Assembly (NCBI GenBank): GCA_001017865.1 | Contig: LATQ01000372.1 | Span: 1-18,892 of the forward strand | DNA: 18,892 bases | Origin: Rhodococcus sp. IITR03 | GTDB taxonomy: Bacteria; Actinomycetota; Actinomycetes; Mycobacteriales; Mycobacteriaceae | Direction: 5' to 3' | Shown: positions 1 to 6,573 of the stretch, piece after piece | How the letters are laid out: each line of letters opens with the position of its first letter | How positions within the stretch are numbered: position 1 is the first letter of the stretch | The notes under the pieces: generated by a model | The model's database searches: none | What the model was told of the DNA's origin: nothing | The model's input: the letters and a program-made list of their open reading frames with translations, nothing else | Program-made: the position numbers and the translations under genes

Positions 1-1
1 C

Positions 2-1435
2 ATGGATCTCATCCTTCCGTGTGATGAGACCCTCCAACAGACCCGGTACGCGACAGATTCCGACCGATGGACTCGGCCGGGCAAGTCTGCGGGTACGAGC
101 GCGACGACGAACTACAACGGGAGCGGTTTGCTCTACGTCTTCACCTCGTCAACGGATTTTGACCCTGAGACCACCTACACCAAGTTCGGCGCGTACGCGC
201 TCTTGAATCACGACGACGACCACGAAGCCGCTGCACGTGAACTGGTCTCACGAGGATTCGGTGACCCGCTAAAGACCGAAGCCGACACTCGCGAACAGCA
301 GATTGTCAGGTTGGCTATTCAGCGGGAGATGAACCTTGAAGCCGACGAGATGGCGCGACGCAACCGCGCATCCCGAGACATGCGCATCCCGATCACGCGG
401 ACAATGCTGGACGCGCTGGAAGCCCCTCTGCCCGAGCCGGCTCAGCTGGTCGAGGGATTGGTCATTGGTGAAGGCGTGACCCTGCTCAGCGCCCAGAACA
501 AGACGGGTAAGTCCACCGTCGGTGTGAACGTGGTGCGGGCCGTGCTCTACGGAGAGGACCTGTTCGGCCGCTTCCCGACTCACTTTCCCGCGGATGCAGG
601 GGTGGGTGTGTGGAATGCCGAAGTCTCGGCAAGTACGTACGAGCGGTGGATGATCGAACGCGGCCTGGACGACCAGCACGCTAAGCGGTTGGCCTTTCTC
701 CACATGAGCGGTTACCCGGTTGACCTTTTGTTGCCGGTCTGGCGCGACTACGCGGTGAATTGGCTCCGGGAACACAAGGTGAAGCTCTGGCTTCTGGACC
801 CATTCTCCAAGATCTTTCGCGGCGACGAGAACTCAGCCACAGAGGTCAACGCCTGGTGGATGGCTCTGCGCGAGATTATGACCGAAGCCGAGGTGCCCGC
901 GGCTTTCGTCATTCATCACGCGGGCCATTCCGCGGACGACGGTCGCGCTCGCGCTCGTGGATCAAGCGCCATTGAGGGCGACCCTGAGGTGGTGCTGTCG
1001 TATCGGCACGGGGGTAAGGCGGGGGAGTTCCCTCCCGATAACAAGCGGTACCTCTCAGGAGTCGGTCGCATCGACAACATCCCGGCCGTCACGCTGGACT
1101 ACGACTCCGTTGCCCGACGGCTATACGTGGACGAGGCCAGCAAGGGTATTGAGACCGACCGACAGATCAACGACGACCTGAAGATCGCCCTCATCGTCTG
1201 GGACTTGCTCAAGGGGAAGGACGACGATGCGTGGGTGCCCAAGCAACCCGTCAAGGACGCCGCTCAGGGGATGAGCGACAGCAAAGTCATTAAGGCCCTA
1301 GACCGCTGTCATGCGCGCGGATGGGTTGAGATCACGAGAACGCCGAACGGAAAGCCAGACGAGATCCGGCGTGGGCGAACCCGTCCGTTGCGGGCAGTGT
1401 CCTTCAAAGCGGCCGTGGACGACGGTTCGAAGTGA
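2..1435 (+). CDS. RepA-like AAA ATPase / primase-helicase, 5' truncated by window edge
   Basis: This is a RecA-fold replication ATPase (AAA_25/RepA type), probably the element's replication initiator or helicase. Numbering from the first visible Met, a Walker A motif AQNKTGKST lies at about 164-172 (Ala replaces the first Gly of the P-loop), a Walker B strand LWLLDP at about 262-267, and the family's HH plus RGSSAIEGD motifs at about 305-327. A winged-helix-like tail occupies about 405-455. The first 90 residues (RWTRPGKSAG, then a TYTKFGAYALL segment) resemble the linker that follows a primase-polymerase domain in actinobacterial plasmid and phage replication proteins. The ATG at base 2 is therefore probably internal, with the true start left of the window. 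It ends just before a repeat-rich tract. ATPase class is confident; the exact subfamily and the missing N-terminus are inferred. Confidence 0.8.
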   Translation: MDLILPCDETLQQTRYATDSDRWTRPGKSAGTSATTNYNGSGLLYVFTSSTDFDPETTYTKFGAYALLNHDDDHEAAARELVSRGFGDPLKTEADTREQQIVRLAIQREMNLEADEMARRNRASRDMRIPITRTMLDALEAPLPEPAQLVEGLVIGEGVTLLSAQNKTGKSTVGVNVVRAVLYGEDLFGRFPTHFPADAGVGVWNAEVSASTYERWMIERGLDDQHAKRLAFLHMSGYPVDLLLPVWRDYAVNWLREHKVKLWLLDPFSKIFRGDENSATEVNAWWMALREIMTEAEVPAAFVIHHAGHSADDGRARARGSSAIEGDPEVVLSYRHGGKAGEFPPDNKRYLSGVGRIDNIPAVTLDYDSVARRLYVDEASKGIETDRQINDDLKIALIVWDLLKGKDDDAWVPKQPVKDAAQGMSDSKVIKALDRCHARGWVEITRTPNGKPDEIRRGRTRPLRAVSFKAAVDDGSK

Positions 1436-1458
1436 CCGAGACACGTGTTGACCCGGGT

Positions 1459-1532
1459 ACCCATGCAACCCATGCCGACCCATGCGGGACCCATGCGGCA
1501 TGGGGTGCGTGGCACCCCCAACCCACCCATGC
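1459..1532. repeat. Iteron-like ACCCATGC repeats
   Basis: Five exact copies of ACCCATGC begin at 1459, 1468, 1478, 1489 and 1525; the first four are 9, 10 and 11 bases apart, about one helical turn. A near-inverted copy (GCATGGGG) starts at 1498. It is followed by a GGGGTGC/GCACCCC hairpin with a 3-base loop (1502-1518). Helically phased short repeats beside a replication gene are typical of initiator binding sites, so this may be part of the element's origin or a regulator site (inference). Confidence 0.55.
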
Positions 1533-1550
1533 GCGCCCCTTTAGGGGCGC
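1533..1550. terminator. Strong GC hairpin (terminator or origin hairpin)
   Basis: GCGCCCCT and AGGGGCGC form a perfect 8-bp inverted repeat separated by TT. It lies about 100 bases downstream of the RepA-like stop codon. There is no T-run after it, so it may be a weak intrinsic terminator or an origin hairpin. The rest of 1436-1673 is GC-rich and shows no convincing coding frame. Confidence 0.4.
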
Positions 1551-1673
1551 AGGGGTGGTGGGGTGGCACGGTGCCGCGCATAGCCCGGTGGGGCTGCTGT
1601 ATGTGGCATGGTTCAAGCCTCGTAATAGTCGCAGAAATCGTTCACCGTTATCGAGATTGCTTGGAGAGAAGAC

Positions 1674-2072
1674 ATGGAACTAACGGTTGAGTTTCCCGAG
1701 ATCGGGACACGGGGCCGCCGCCGTGAGGAACGAGCGGTGGAAGGCGCAGTGTTGGCGTACCGAGCCGTGGTGGAATGCCTTACAGCGGGCAAGGTGCCGA
1801 ATGTGAAGACGATCAGCGAACACGCGGGTGTCTCGGCAACGGACCGTAATCCCTATAAGCGAGTGTTTTTCTTCCACCTGGGCCGGGAGCTGTGCGTGGA
1901 AGCGGGACTACTGGACGTGAAGCCTTGTGGACTCTCCAAGGTGTATTCGCTTGCGGGCAAGATGCTTACCGACGCAGAGGTCATGGTGGCGGTGGCCAAT
2001 GTCATCACGCCGGAAGCGGTGGCGCTCCCGGAGAGCAATCGGAAGCGAATCCAACGAGAGGGCCAAAAGTGA
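1674..2072 (+). CDS. Small element protein, winged-helix-like, unknown function
   Basis: I do not recognise this 132-aa protein. The start is supported by a GGAGAG ribosome site at 1663-1668, five bases before the ATG. Residues from about 40 (NVKTISEHAGVS) look like the helix-turn-helix of a winged-helix fold, followed by an aromatic segment (KRVFFFHLGREL) and a leucine-rich stretch that could complete the wing. No membrane segment or signal peptide is visible. It lies between the repeat tract after RepA and the recombination operon, where integrative elements often carry small DNA-binding regulators or excision factors. A role in replication control or in excision is possible from position only. 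Confidence 0.65.
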   Translation: MELTVEFPEIGTRGRRREERAVEGAVLAYRAVVECLTAGKVPNVKTISEHAGVSATDRNPYKRVFFFHLGRELCVEAGLLDVKPCGLSKVYSLAGKMLTDAEVMVAVANVITPEAVALPESNRKRIQREGQK

Positions 2073-2190
2073 TCGAGTGCAACCGAGTACGTGATACCGA
2101 ATTCAACTGGGACCGTTGCTGACTCGTTGCTGGCGGTGGCGGAATGTGTGCGTCTCTGCCCAGCGGGACGCCGTTCACACGGGGTGCCCG

Positions 2191-2567
2191 GTGAAGCGGG
2201 ACTGGGGCTGGGTCTACGAGGAGCTGCGCGACCTCCAGCGTGCCGACGCCGCCGACCTCCGCCGTGAGGCCGAGGAAGAAGCCGCTCCCTTCGTCCCGAG
2301 GCTGAGTCGCCCGCCCCGGCTGACGAGGTGGTGGACTTGGGCCTCATCCCCTATGAAGACGCGCTGGAGCGCGTCCGGCGTACCAGCCACCACCGCCCCG
2401 GCGCGCACACCGCACCCGCCGCACATAGGGCCGCTGCGCCCGCCCAGCCATCGCCACATCGGAGCAGTAGGGCTGCTGGGCGGCACGGGCTGGGGCGCGG
2501 CAAAAGTCAACCAGCGGAGGCGTTGACCTGCTGTTACGCACTGGTATCGAACATACGTTCGAGGTAG
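2191..2567 (+). CDS. Doubtful small ORF with apparent frameshift near 2287
   Basis: From the GTG at 2191 the frame encodes a charged, helix-forming segment (GWVYEELRDLQRADAADL, then REAEEEAA) that looks like real protein with coiled-coil character. After about 2287 that frame becomes Pro/Arg-rich, while the next frame continues acidic (ESPAPADEVVDLGL, then IPYEDALERVRR). Adding one C to the C run at 2287-2289 joins the two. Beyond about 2390 neither frame looks natural, so the product may be short, degraded or further damaged. The 3' end overlaps the SOS box at 2547-2562. The ribosome site is weak. Function unknown; this could also be a decayed gene. The stretch 2073-2190 before it holds only very short frames. 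Confidence 0.3.
2523..2550 (+). promoter_or_regulatory. Candidate promoter of the recombination operon
   Basis: TTGACC at 2523-2528 is followed after 16 bases by TATCGA at 2545-2550, a plausible -35/-10 pair whose -10 overlaps the SOS box. Transcription from here would read into the serine recombinase and integrase. The -10 match is only moderate. Confidence 0.4.
2547..2562. promoter_or_regulatory. LexA/SOS box, perfect palindrome
   Basis: TCGAACATACGTTCGA is a perfect palindrome that matches the actinobacterial LexA operator form TCGAAC-N4-GTTCGA. It lies 75 bases upstream of the serine recombinase start and overlaps the likely -10, an arrangement in which LexA would block transcription until DNA damage. 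The operon behind it carries both site-specific recombinases, so excision or rearrangement of the element is probably SOS-induced (inference). Confidence 0.85.
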
Positions 2568-2572
2568 GTTGT

Positions 2573-2613
2573 GGGGTGCAGGGGTGCAGGCAACATCGCG
2601 CCCCATGCACCCC
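2573..2613. repeat. GGGGTGCA direct and inverted repeats in recombinase leader
   Basis: Two adjacent exact copies of GGGGTGCA (2573-2580, 2581-2588) are followed by the inverted copy TGCACCCC (2606-2613), with CCCCATGC overlapping it at 2601-2608. They lie between the SOS box and the ribosome site, so they could form a leader hairpin or bind a second regulator. The sequences resemble the repeats at 1459-1532, which hints at a shared element-encoded binding protein. Confidence 0.4.
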
Positions 2614-2637
2614 CCAACGGCAAGGGAGACAACGGGT

Positions 2638-3273
2638 ATGAGAGTCATCGGGTACGTGCGAGTGAGTACCAAAGATCAGGGTGTGAGCGGCCTCGGCTTG
2701 GAGGCTCAGCGGGAATCGTTGGAGCAGTGGTGTTCCCAGCGTGGGCACGAGCTACTCACCGTCACGACGGACGTAATCAGCGGGGCCAAGACGGACGCCA
2801 TGTACGGGCGTGAGGTAGCCATCGCCGCAGTGGAGAACGGGGTTGCTCAGGCGTTGTTGGTGCGGGCGCTGGACCGCGTCACCCGCGACCAGCTGGACGC
2901 CGCCCAACTGATGAAGCGCGCCGAACGTTACGGCTGGCGGCTGATGGACTGTGAAGGTGCAGATAGCGGTGAACCCAGCCAGCGCTTCGCGGCGGACATC
3001 CGCCTGGCGATGGCCGCTGAAGAACGGCGCAAGATCGGTACCCGCACCCGCGAGGCCCTGGACACCAAACGGAAGCGGGGAGAGCCGGGGCTGGTCAGCA
3101 CCAGCGCGCAGCGCCGCATCCAGATCCTGCGCTCAGAGGGACTCGGGGCGAAGGCGATAGCCGCACGCCTCACCGAAGAAGGTATCCCCACTGCCACTGG
3201 AGGCGATACGTGGCATTACTCGTCGGTGCGGCGTGTGCTGCGCCGCCTGGCTGAAGAGAAGGCGGTGGCCTGA
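2638..3273 (+). CDS. Small serine recombinase (resolvase/invertase family)
   Basis: This 211-aa protein catalyses site-specific DNA exchange through a serine nucleophile. The N-terminal catalytic domain opens with GYVRVSTKDQ (likely nucleophile Ser10, conserved Arg8) and has the ALDRVTRD motif with Arg80 and Arg83. After a helix at about 118-150, a C-terminal helix-turn-helix (RRIQILRSEG, then AKAIAARLTEEGIPT) spans about 160-205. Size and layout fit resolvases or invertases rather than large phage serine integrases. The ATG at 2638 is chosen because AGGGAG at 2623-2628 precedes it and the catalytic motif needs a free N-terminus; longer upstream frames are not needed. The stop lies two bases before the integrase ATG, so the two are co-transcribed, probably under SOS control. 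It may resolve dimers, invert DNA, or act in excision. Confidence 0.9.
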   Translation: MRVIGYVRVSTKDQGVSGLGLEAQRESLEQWCSQRGHELLTVTTDVISGAKTDAMYGREVAIAAVENGVAQALLVRALDRVTRDQLDAAQLMKRAERYGWRLMDCEGADSGEPSQRFAADIRLAMAAEERRKIGTRTREALDTKRKRGEPGLVSTSAQRRIQILRSEGLGAKAIAARLTEEGIPTATGGDTWHYSSVRRVLRRLAEEKAVA

Positions 3274-3275
3274 CG

Positions 3276-4664
3276 ATGGCCCACGTGCAGAAGCGCACCA
3301 CCAGCACCGGCCAGACCCGCTACGTGGTCAAGTACCGGACACCGGACGGCAAGCAACGCAGCAAGGGCGGCTTCACCACGAAGAAGGACGCCGAGACCTA
3401 CGCCAACGAGGTGGATTACACCCAGCGACGTGGCTCCGCCTGGGACCACCGCGCCGGAGCGATGACGTTCGGTGCTGCGGCGGAAGAGTGGTTGGCTTCC
3501 CGGCACGACCTCAAGCCGCGCACCCGCGCCGAGTATGAGAACCTACTGCGCCCCAAGACTCGCGGCCCCATCGCTGCACGCGAGCTGTCCATTGCGGCTA
3601 CGTTCGCTGGCTACCCGCTGAACGCCATCACCCGGCAGCAGATCAGCGAGTGGGTGCAGCGCATGGTGGCCGCAGGCAAGAAGCCGTCCACGGTTCGTCA
3701 CGCGTACTTCGTCGTAAGGATGGTGCTGGCGCAGGCCGTGGTGGACGGACGCCTCACCGACAACCCAGCCGACTACGTGAAGCTCCCCAGCGAGCACAGC
3801 ACCAACGGGGGAGCGCCCGGCGTCGTGGACGACCCGGACCAGTTTCTCACAGCGGAGCAAGTGCAGGCACTCACAGCGGCGACGCCCTGGCCGTACAACG
3901 TCTACGTGCACGTGGCGGCGTGGGCTGGCCTGCGCGCGGCTGAGTTGGCGGGGTTGCAGGTGGGCGACGTAGATCTGCCCGTGCGGTCGCTGAACCCCAA
4001 CGCGCGCCCAAAGTCTGGAACCCTGCGGGTGGAGCGGACCGTCATCACTATTGACGGCCAGCTCGTGTACGACACCCCGAAGACGCGGGGGAGCCGGCGT
4101 CGCGTCCCGCTGACGCCCGCGACCGCGGACCTGCTGCGCGATTACCTGGCACTGCACCCCCGCCGCGATGAACCCACCGCACCGCTGTTCCCGGCTGGCA
4201 CCCTTGTCGCGCAGAAGCCCACCGGCAAGAAGGCCACCGACGCCACCGGTAAACGCATCGTCCCCCAAGCGGAGGACGCACTGGCCGCGCTCACCGTGGA
4301 CGAAGCCCAAGCGCGGCTGAGCCTGGACTGGCACGCCCTGCTCCGTCACCAGACGTTCTATAAAGCGGTGTACCGTCCTGCCGTGCTACGGGCTAACCGG
4401 TTCACGCCCAGCGTTGCGCTACCGCCCGCGCTCAAGTTTCACGCGCTGCGGCACACCTACGCCAGTCTGTGCGTAGCTGCGGGCATCCCACCGCTGGAGA
4501 TCGCGCGGTTCATGGGCCACGCCAAGGTCACCACCACGCTCAGCGTCTACGCGCACCTGTTCGCCGACGACCACGCCGATGCGATGGCCGCACTGGGGGC
4601 AATGGGACAGCCGGTCGCGGCTGGCGGGAACGTGGTGCCGCTCAATCGGGCTGGTGCGACCTAA
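3276..4664 (+). CDS. Tyrosine recombinase integrase of the element
   Basis: This 462-aa protein is the element's integrase, breaking and joining DNA through a phosphotyrosine intermediate. An N-terminal arm-type DNA-binding region (QTRYVVKYRTPDGK, about 13-45) and a SAM-like core-binding domain (about 62-155) precede the catalytic domain. The active-site set is visible: Arg220 (WAGLRAAEL), Lys269 (DTPKTRGSRRR), His389 and Arg392 (HALRHTYASL), His415 (FMGHAKVTTT) and nucleophile Tyr425. A roughly 60-residue segment at about 310-370 makes the catalytic domain somewhat long. It follows the serine recombinase with a 2-base gap, so expression is probably coupled and SOS-inducible. The likely target is the tRNA-Gly 3' end at 6414, although int is 1.75 kb from it with three genes between. 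No separate excisionase is recognised. Confidence 0.95.
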   Translation: MAHVQKRTTSTGQTRYVVKYRTPDGKQRSKGGFTTKKDAETYANEVDYTQRRGSAWDHRAGAMTFGAAAEEWLASRHDLKPRTRAEYENLLRPKTRGPIAARELSIAATFAGYPLNAITRQQISEWVQRMVAAGKKPSTVRHAYFVVRMVLAQAVVDGRLTDNPADYVKLPSEHSTNGGAPGVVDDPDQFLTAEQVQALTAATPWPYNVYVHVAAWAGLRAAELAGLQVGDVDLPVRSLNPNARPKSGTLRVERTVITIDGQLVYDTPKTRGSRRRVPLTPATADLLRDYLALHPRRDEPTAPLFPAGTLVAQKPTGKKATDATGKRIVPQAEDALAALTVDEAQARLSLDWHALLRHQTFYKAVYRPAVLRANRFTPSVALPPALKFHALRHTYASLCVAAGIPPLEIARFMGHAKVTTTLSVYAHLFADDHADAMAALGAMGQPVAAGGNVVPLNRAGAT

Positions 4665-4906
4665 GCGACCGAGAGCATGCTCCCGGCGTAGCCCGCGACC
4701 GTACCGAAGACGAGAAATCCCACGCCGGTCCACCGCCGCCGTTTGCTGATGGAGTACTGCGCGCTGACAAAGTCCGTCAGGGCTTCCCGCTCGATCCGTG
4801 TACGCGGGCCGAGCTGGTCTGCGAAAAGCTCGCGTGTTGCGGTAGGGAAGCTCGGCCCGCGAATGACTCCACCCCCGATGCCGGGGTACGTGCGCCCGTT
4901 CTGCAT
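4661..4906 (-). CDS. Small membrane protein, unknown function
   Basis: This 81-aa protein has a polar Arg-rich N-terminal part (about 1-58, ending SKRRRW) followed by one hydrophobic segment (GVGFLVFGTVAGYAGSML) reaching almost to the C-terminus. This predicts a tail-anchored membrane protein with a cytoplasmic basic domain by the positive-inside rule. Its ATG lies two bases after the stop of the next small membrane gene, so the two are translationally coupled. It converges on the integrase and overlaps its end by 4 bases. I do not recognise the family. Small membrane proteins of this kind are common cargo on actinobacterial elements. Confidence 0.6.
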   Translation of the reverse strand: MQNGRTYPGIGGGVIRGPSFPTATRELFADQLGPRTRIEREALTDFVSAQYSISKRRRWTGVGFLVFGTVAGYAGSMLSVA

Positions 4907-4908
4907 TT

Positions 4909-5073
4909 CTAAATGGCGGAGGTGCTCCTCCTAGCTTCCTTGGCTTCGTCCAGCTTCCCTTTGAACGCGTCCATGTTCCGCTGAGACTGCGTCACGTCCA
5001 TCACCACGAGCGCAGCACCCGCAAGCTGGAACAGGAGAGCCAACGTGTAGAGCGCATACACCACCAGATTCAT
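4909..5073 (-). CDS. 54-aa membrane protein, unknown function
   Basis: From the ATG at 5073 this encodes MNLVVYALYTLALL and a further hydrophobic stretch to about residue 26, then a charged helical tail rich in Lys, Asp, Glu and Arg (MDAFKGKLDEAKEARRS). A single N-terminal membrane helix with a soluble tail is predicted. The frame stays open upstream to 5121, but the added residues are basic, interrupt the hydrophobic N-terminus and lack a better ribosome site, so I use the shorter form with GAGAG about ten bases ahead. It is the first gene of a two-gene unit with the 81-aa membrane protein and is divergent from the ParA-like gene. Function unknown. Confidence 0.55.
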   Translation of the reverse strand: MNLVVYALYTLALLFQLAGAALVVMDVTQSQRNMDAFKGKLDEAKEARRSTSAI

Positions 5074-5291
5074 GAGCGCAGCTCTCAGGTTCCACCGACA
5101 CCGAATCTTCAATGCGCTCATTCCCTACGAGCCCTTTGGGCGCATTCAATCGACGCACTCGGTGAAAGTGGCCGCTCTCGCCCCCCGGTCGCGGACGCGG
5201 GAACGTGGTTCGGATGGCGTTCGGGGCGGGCTTGAGTCATCGCGTAGGAGAGAACTGTTGTTCACGATTGAGGTCTGGGAGTATCAGCGTC
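5074..5291. promoter_or_regulatory. Divergent intergenic region before ParA-like gene
   Basis: This spacer separates the - strand membrane pair from the + strand ParA-like gene and must hold both promoters. AATGCGC (5111-5117) and GCGCATT (5140-5146) form an inverted repeat with a 22-base spacer, a possible operator. TTGTTC (5258-5263) and TATCAG (5282-5287) are a weak -35/-10 candidate for the ParA-like gene. I see no gene here. Confidence 0.3.
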
Positions 5292-6296
5292 ATGCAGACG
5301 ATCGCGTACTTCAACCACAAGGGTGGCGTCGGTAAGACCACCACGCTCTTCAACACCGCTATCGAGATGGCGCGCTTGGGTAAGCGAGTGCTCATGGTGG
5401 ATCTGGACGCTCAGGCCAACCTGACTGCGATCAGTATCTCTGACGAGCGGCTCGACGCTTTGTACGACCCGGACGAAGATGCATTGACGGTTGCCCACGC
5501 GTTTGCGCCACTGGTCAGTGGCGCCGGGGACCTTGAGGTTCCCCAAGCGGTTGATGTTCGCGACGGAAAAGTATGGCTTGCGCCAGGCGACATTCGTTTG
5601 TCTGAATTCGAGGCGATCTTGCCGGGCGCATGGACCGAGGCTCTGGCAGGAAACGAGCGCGGATTCCGTGTCACCAGCGCGCCATATCGCCTAATCCAGG
5701 AAATGGGCGAGATTGTGGATGCAGATTTCGCATTCGTCGATCTTGGGCCGAACGTTGGGGCCTTGAACCGCGCTGTGCTGTTAGCAAGTGATTACTTGAT
5801 TGTGCCGCTAGCAGCGGACCTTTTCTCGCTCCGAGCTCTTCCCAGTGTAGGGGCGAGCTTGGCGCAGTGGGTCGAGCAGTGGGGAACGGCGAAGAGCATG
5901 GCTCCTCGTCTCCGGTTCGCCATTCCCGCTGGATTGCCGAAGCTGTTGGGCTGTGTATCCCAGCAGTTCAATATCTATCGAGGCGAGGCCACCACGGCAT
6001 TCTCATCGTGGATTGATCGGATGCCTGACGGCATCGATGAGGGCCTGATCGCTCCACTGAAGGGGACGAGTGACGGGCGCGGAGGGTCGCTCGCGGACCC
6101 AGCAGCAGAGTTCGGGGCGCGCGTGGGGCATATGAAGAACTTCCACAGTCTCGTGCCCCACGCGCAGACGTTGCGCAAGGCGATCTTTGAATTGACGGCA
6201 GACGACGTCGTTCGTGGGGGGCAGGTAACTCGCGCGAGGAACAGTGAGGAGCAGTTCCGGGAACTCTGTGAGGCCATTCTGGAACGCGCCCTGTAG
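5292..6296 (+). CDS. ParA/MinD-type ATPase, solitary
   Basis: This 334-aa protein is a deviant-Walker ATPase of the ParA/Soj family, which normally binds DNA or a partner in an ATP-dependent way to segregate plasmids or position complexes. The N-terminus carries YFNHKGGVGKTTT with signature Lys10 and catalytic Lys15, then the Walker A' motif DLDAQANLT at about 37-45. The Walker B region reads FAFVDLGPN, followed by LIVPLAADLFSLRAL. The ATG at 5292 is chosen because it places the P-loop close to the N-terminus as usual, with GGGAG about ten bases upstream. No ParB-type gene follows; the gene ends 120 bases before the tRNA. Codons appear less GC-biased than in the chromosomal genes, consistent with acquired DNA. 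It may stabilise the element or act in an unrelated cargo function. Confidence 0.85.
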   Translation: MQTIAYFNHKGGVGKTTTLFNTAIEMARLGKRVLMVDLDAQANLTAISISDERLDALYDPDEDALTVAHAFAPLVSGAGDLEVPQAVDVRDGKVWLAPGDIRLSEFEAILPGAWTEALAGNERGFRVTSAPYRLIQEMGEIVDADFAFVDLGPNVGALNRAVLLASDYLIVPLAADLFSLRALPSVGASLAQWVEQWGTAKSMAPRLRFAIPAGLPKLLGCVSQQFNIYRGEATTAFSSWIDRMPDGIDEGLIAPLKGTSDGRGGSLADPAAEFGARVGHMKNFHSLVPHAQTLRKAIFELTADDVVRGGQVTRARNSEEQFRELCEAILERAL

Positions 6297-6371
6297 GTGC
6301 GCTGAGTTTCGTACCTCAGCCACGCCGCGCGCTGGAGGAGGTACCACGGAGGTACGGGGACCCGAAGAACG

Positions 6372-6413
6372 GCGAAAGCCCCGACCAGAAAACGATCTGG
6401 CCGGGGCTTTCGC
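6372..6413. terminator. Long hairpin terminator abutting tRNA-Gly
   Basis: GCGAAAGCCCCG (6372-6383) and CGGGGCTTTCGC (6402-6413) are perfect 12-base inverted repeats, extended inside by CCAGA/TCTGG around a 6-base loop. The hairpin directly touches the CCA end of the tRNA gene. It can terminate tRNA transcription on the - strand and the ParA-like transcript from the other side. Confidence 0.75.
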
Positions 6414-6487
6414 TGGAGCCGATGACGGGAATCGAACCCGCGTATTCAGCTTGGGAAGCTGATGTTCTACCATTGAACTACATCGGC
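6414..6487 (-). tRNA. tRNA-Gly (anticodon CCC)
   Basis: Read on the - strand, a 7-bp acceptor stem (GCCGATG/CATCGGC) with discriminator T and encoded CCA frames a complete cloverleaf. The anticodon stem TCAGC/GCTGA holds the loop TTCCCAA, giving anticodon CCC (codon GGG). The T arm contains GGTTCGATTCC. The 3' end faces the element, consistent with use as an integration site, and the gene is intact. TACAGT at 6539-6544 on the - strand is a possible -10 about 50 bases upstream. Confidence 0.96.
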
Positions 6488-6573
6488 ACGCTGGCTTTTG
6501 CCGATTCTCACCGACTCCGGCCCGAGCTTTCGGAGCAAACTGTAGCAGACTCTCCGGGTCGATCGCGGGACCC

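Larger units (their letters stand above)
1..6413. mobile_element. Integrated plasmid-like element, right part, ending at tRNA-Gly
   Basis: The block from the left edge to the 3' end of the tRNA-Gly gene holds a RepA-like ATPase, a serine recombinase, a tyrosine integrase, two small membrane proteins and a ParA-like ATPase, while everything right of the tRNA is ordinary chromosome. Tyrosine integrases commonly use the 3' end of tRNA genes, leaving the element on the 3' side, which matches this layout. The replication gene suggests an integrative element that can also replicate, as in the AICE/pSAM2 class (inference). I see no second copy of the tRNA 3' end inside the window, so the other attachment site must lie to the left of it, and the exact crossover is not defined. 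The terminator at 6372-6413 could be host or element DNA. Confidence 0.75.

Noticed and set aside
2569..2637. Longer N-terminus for the serine recombinase from 2569
   Set aside because: The ATG at 2638 has the proper ribosome site and puts the catalytic serine at residue 10 as expected; the extension covers the repeat-containing leader.
3543..4349. 268-codon open frame on the - strand
   Set aside because: Fully inside the integrase gene, antisense, with no recognisable domain.
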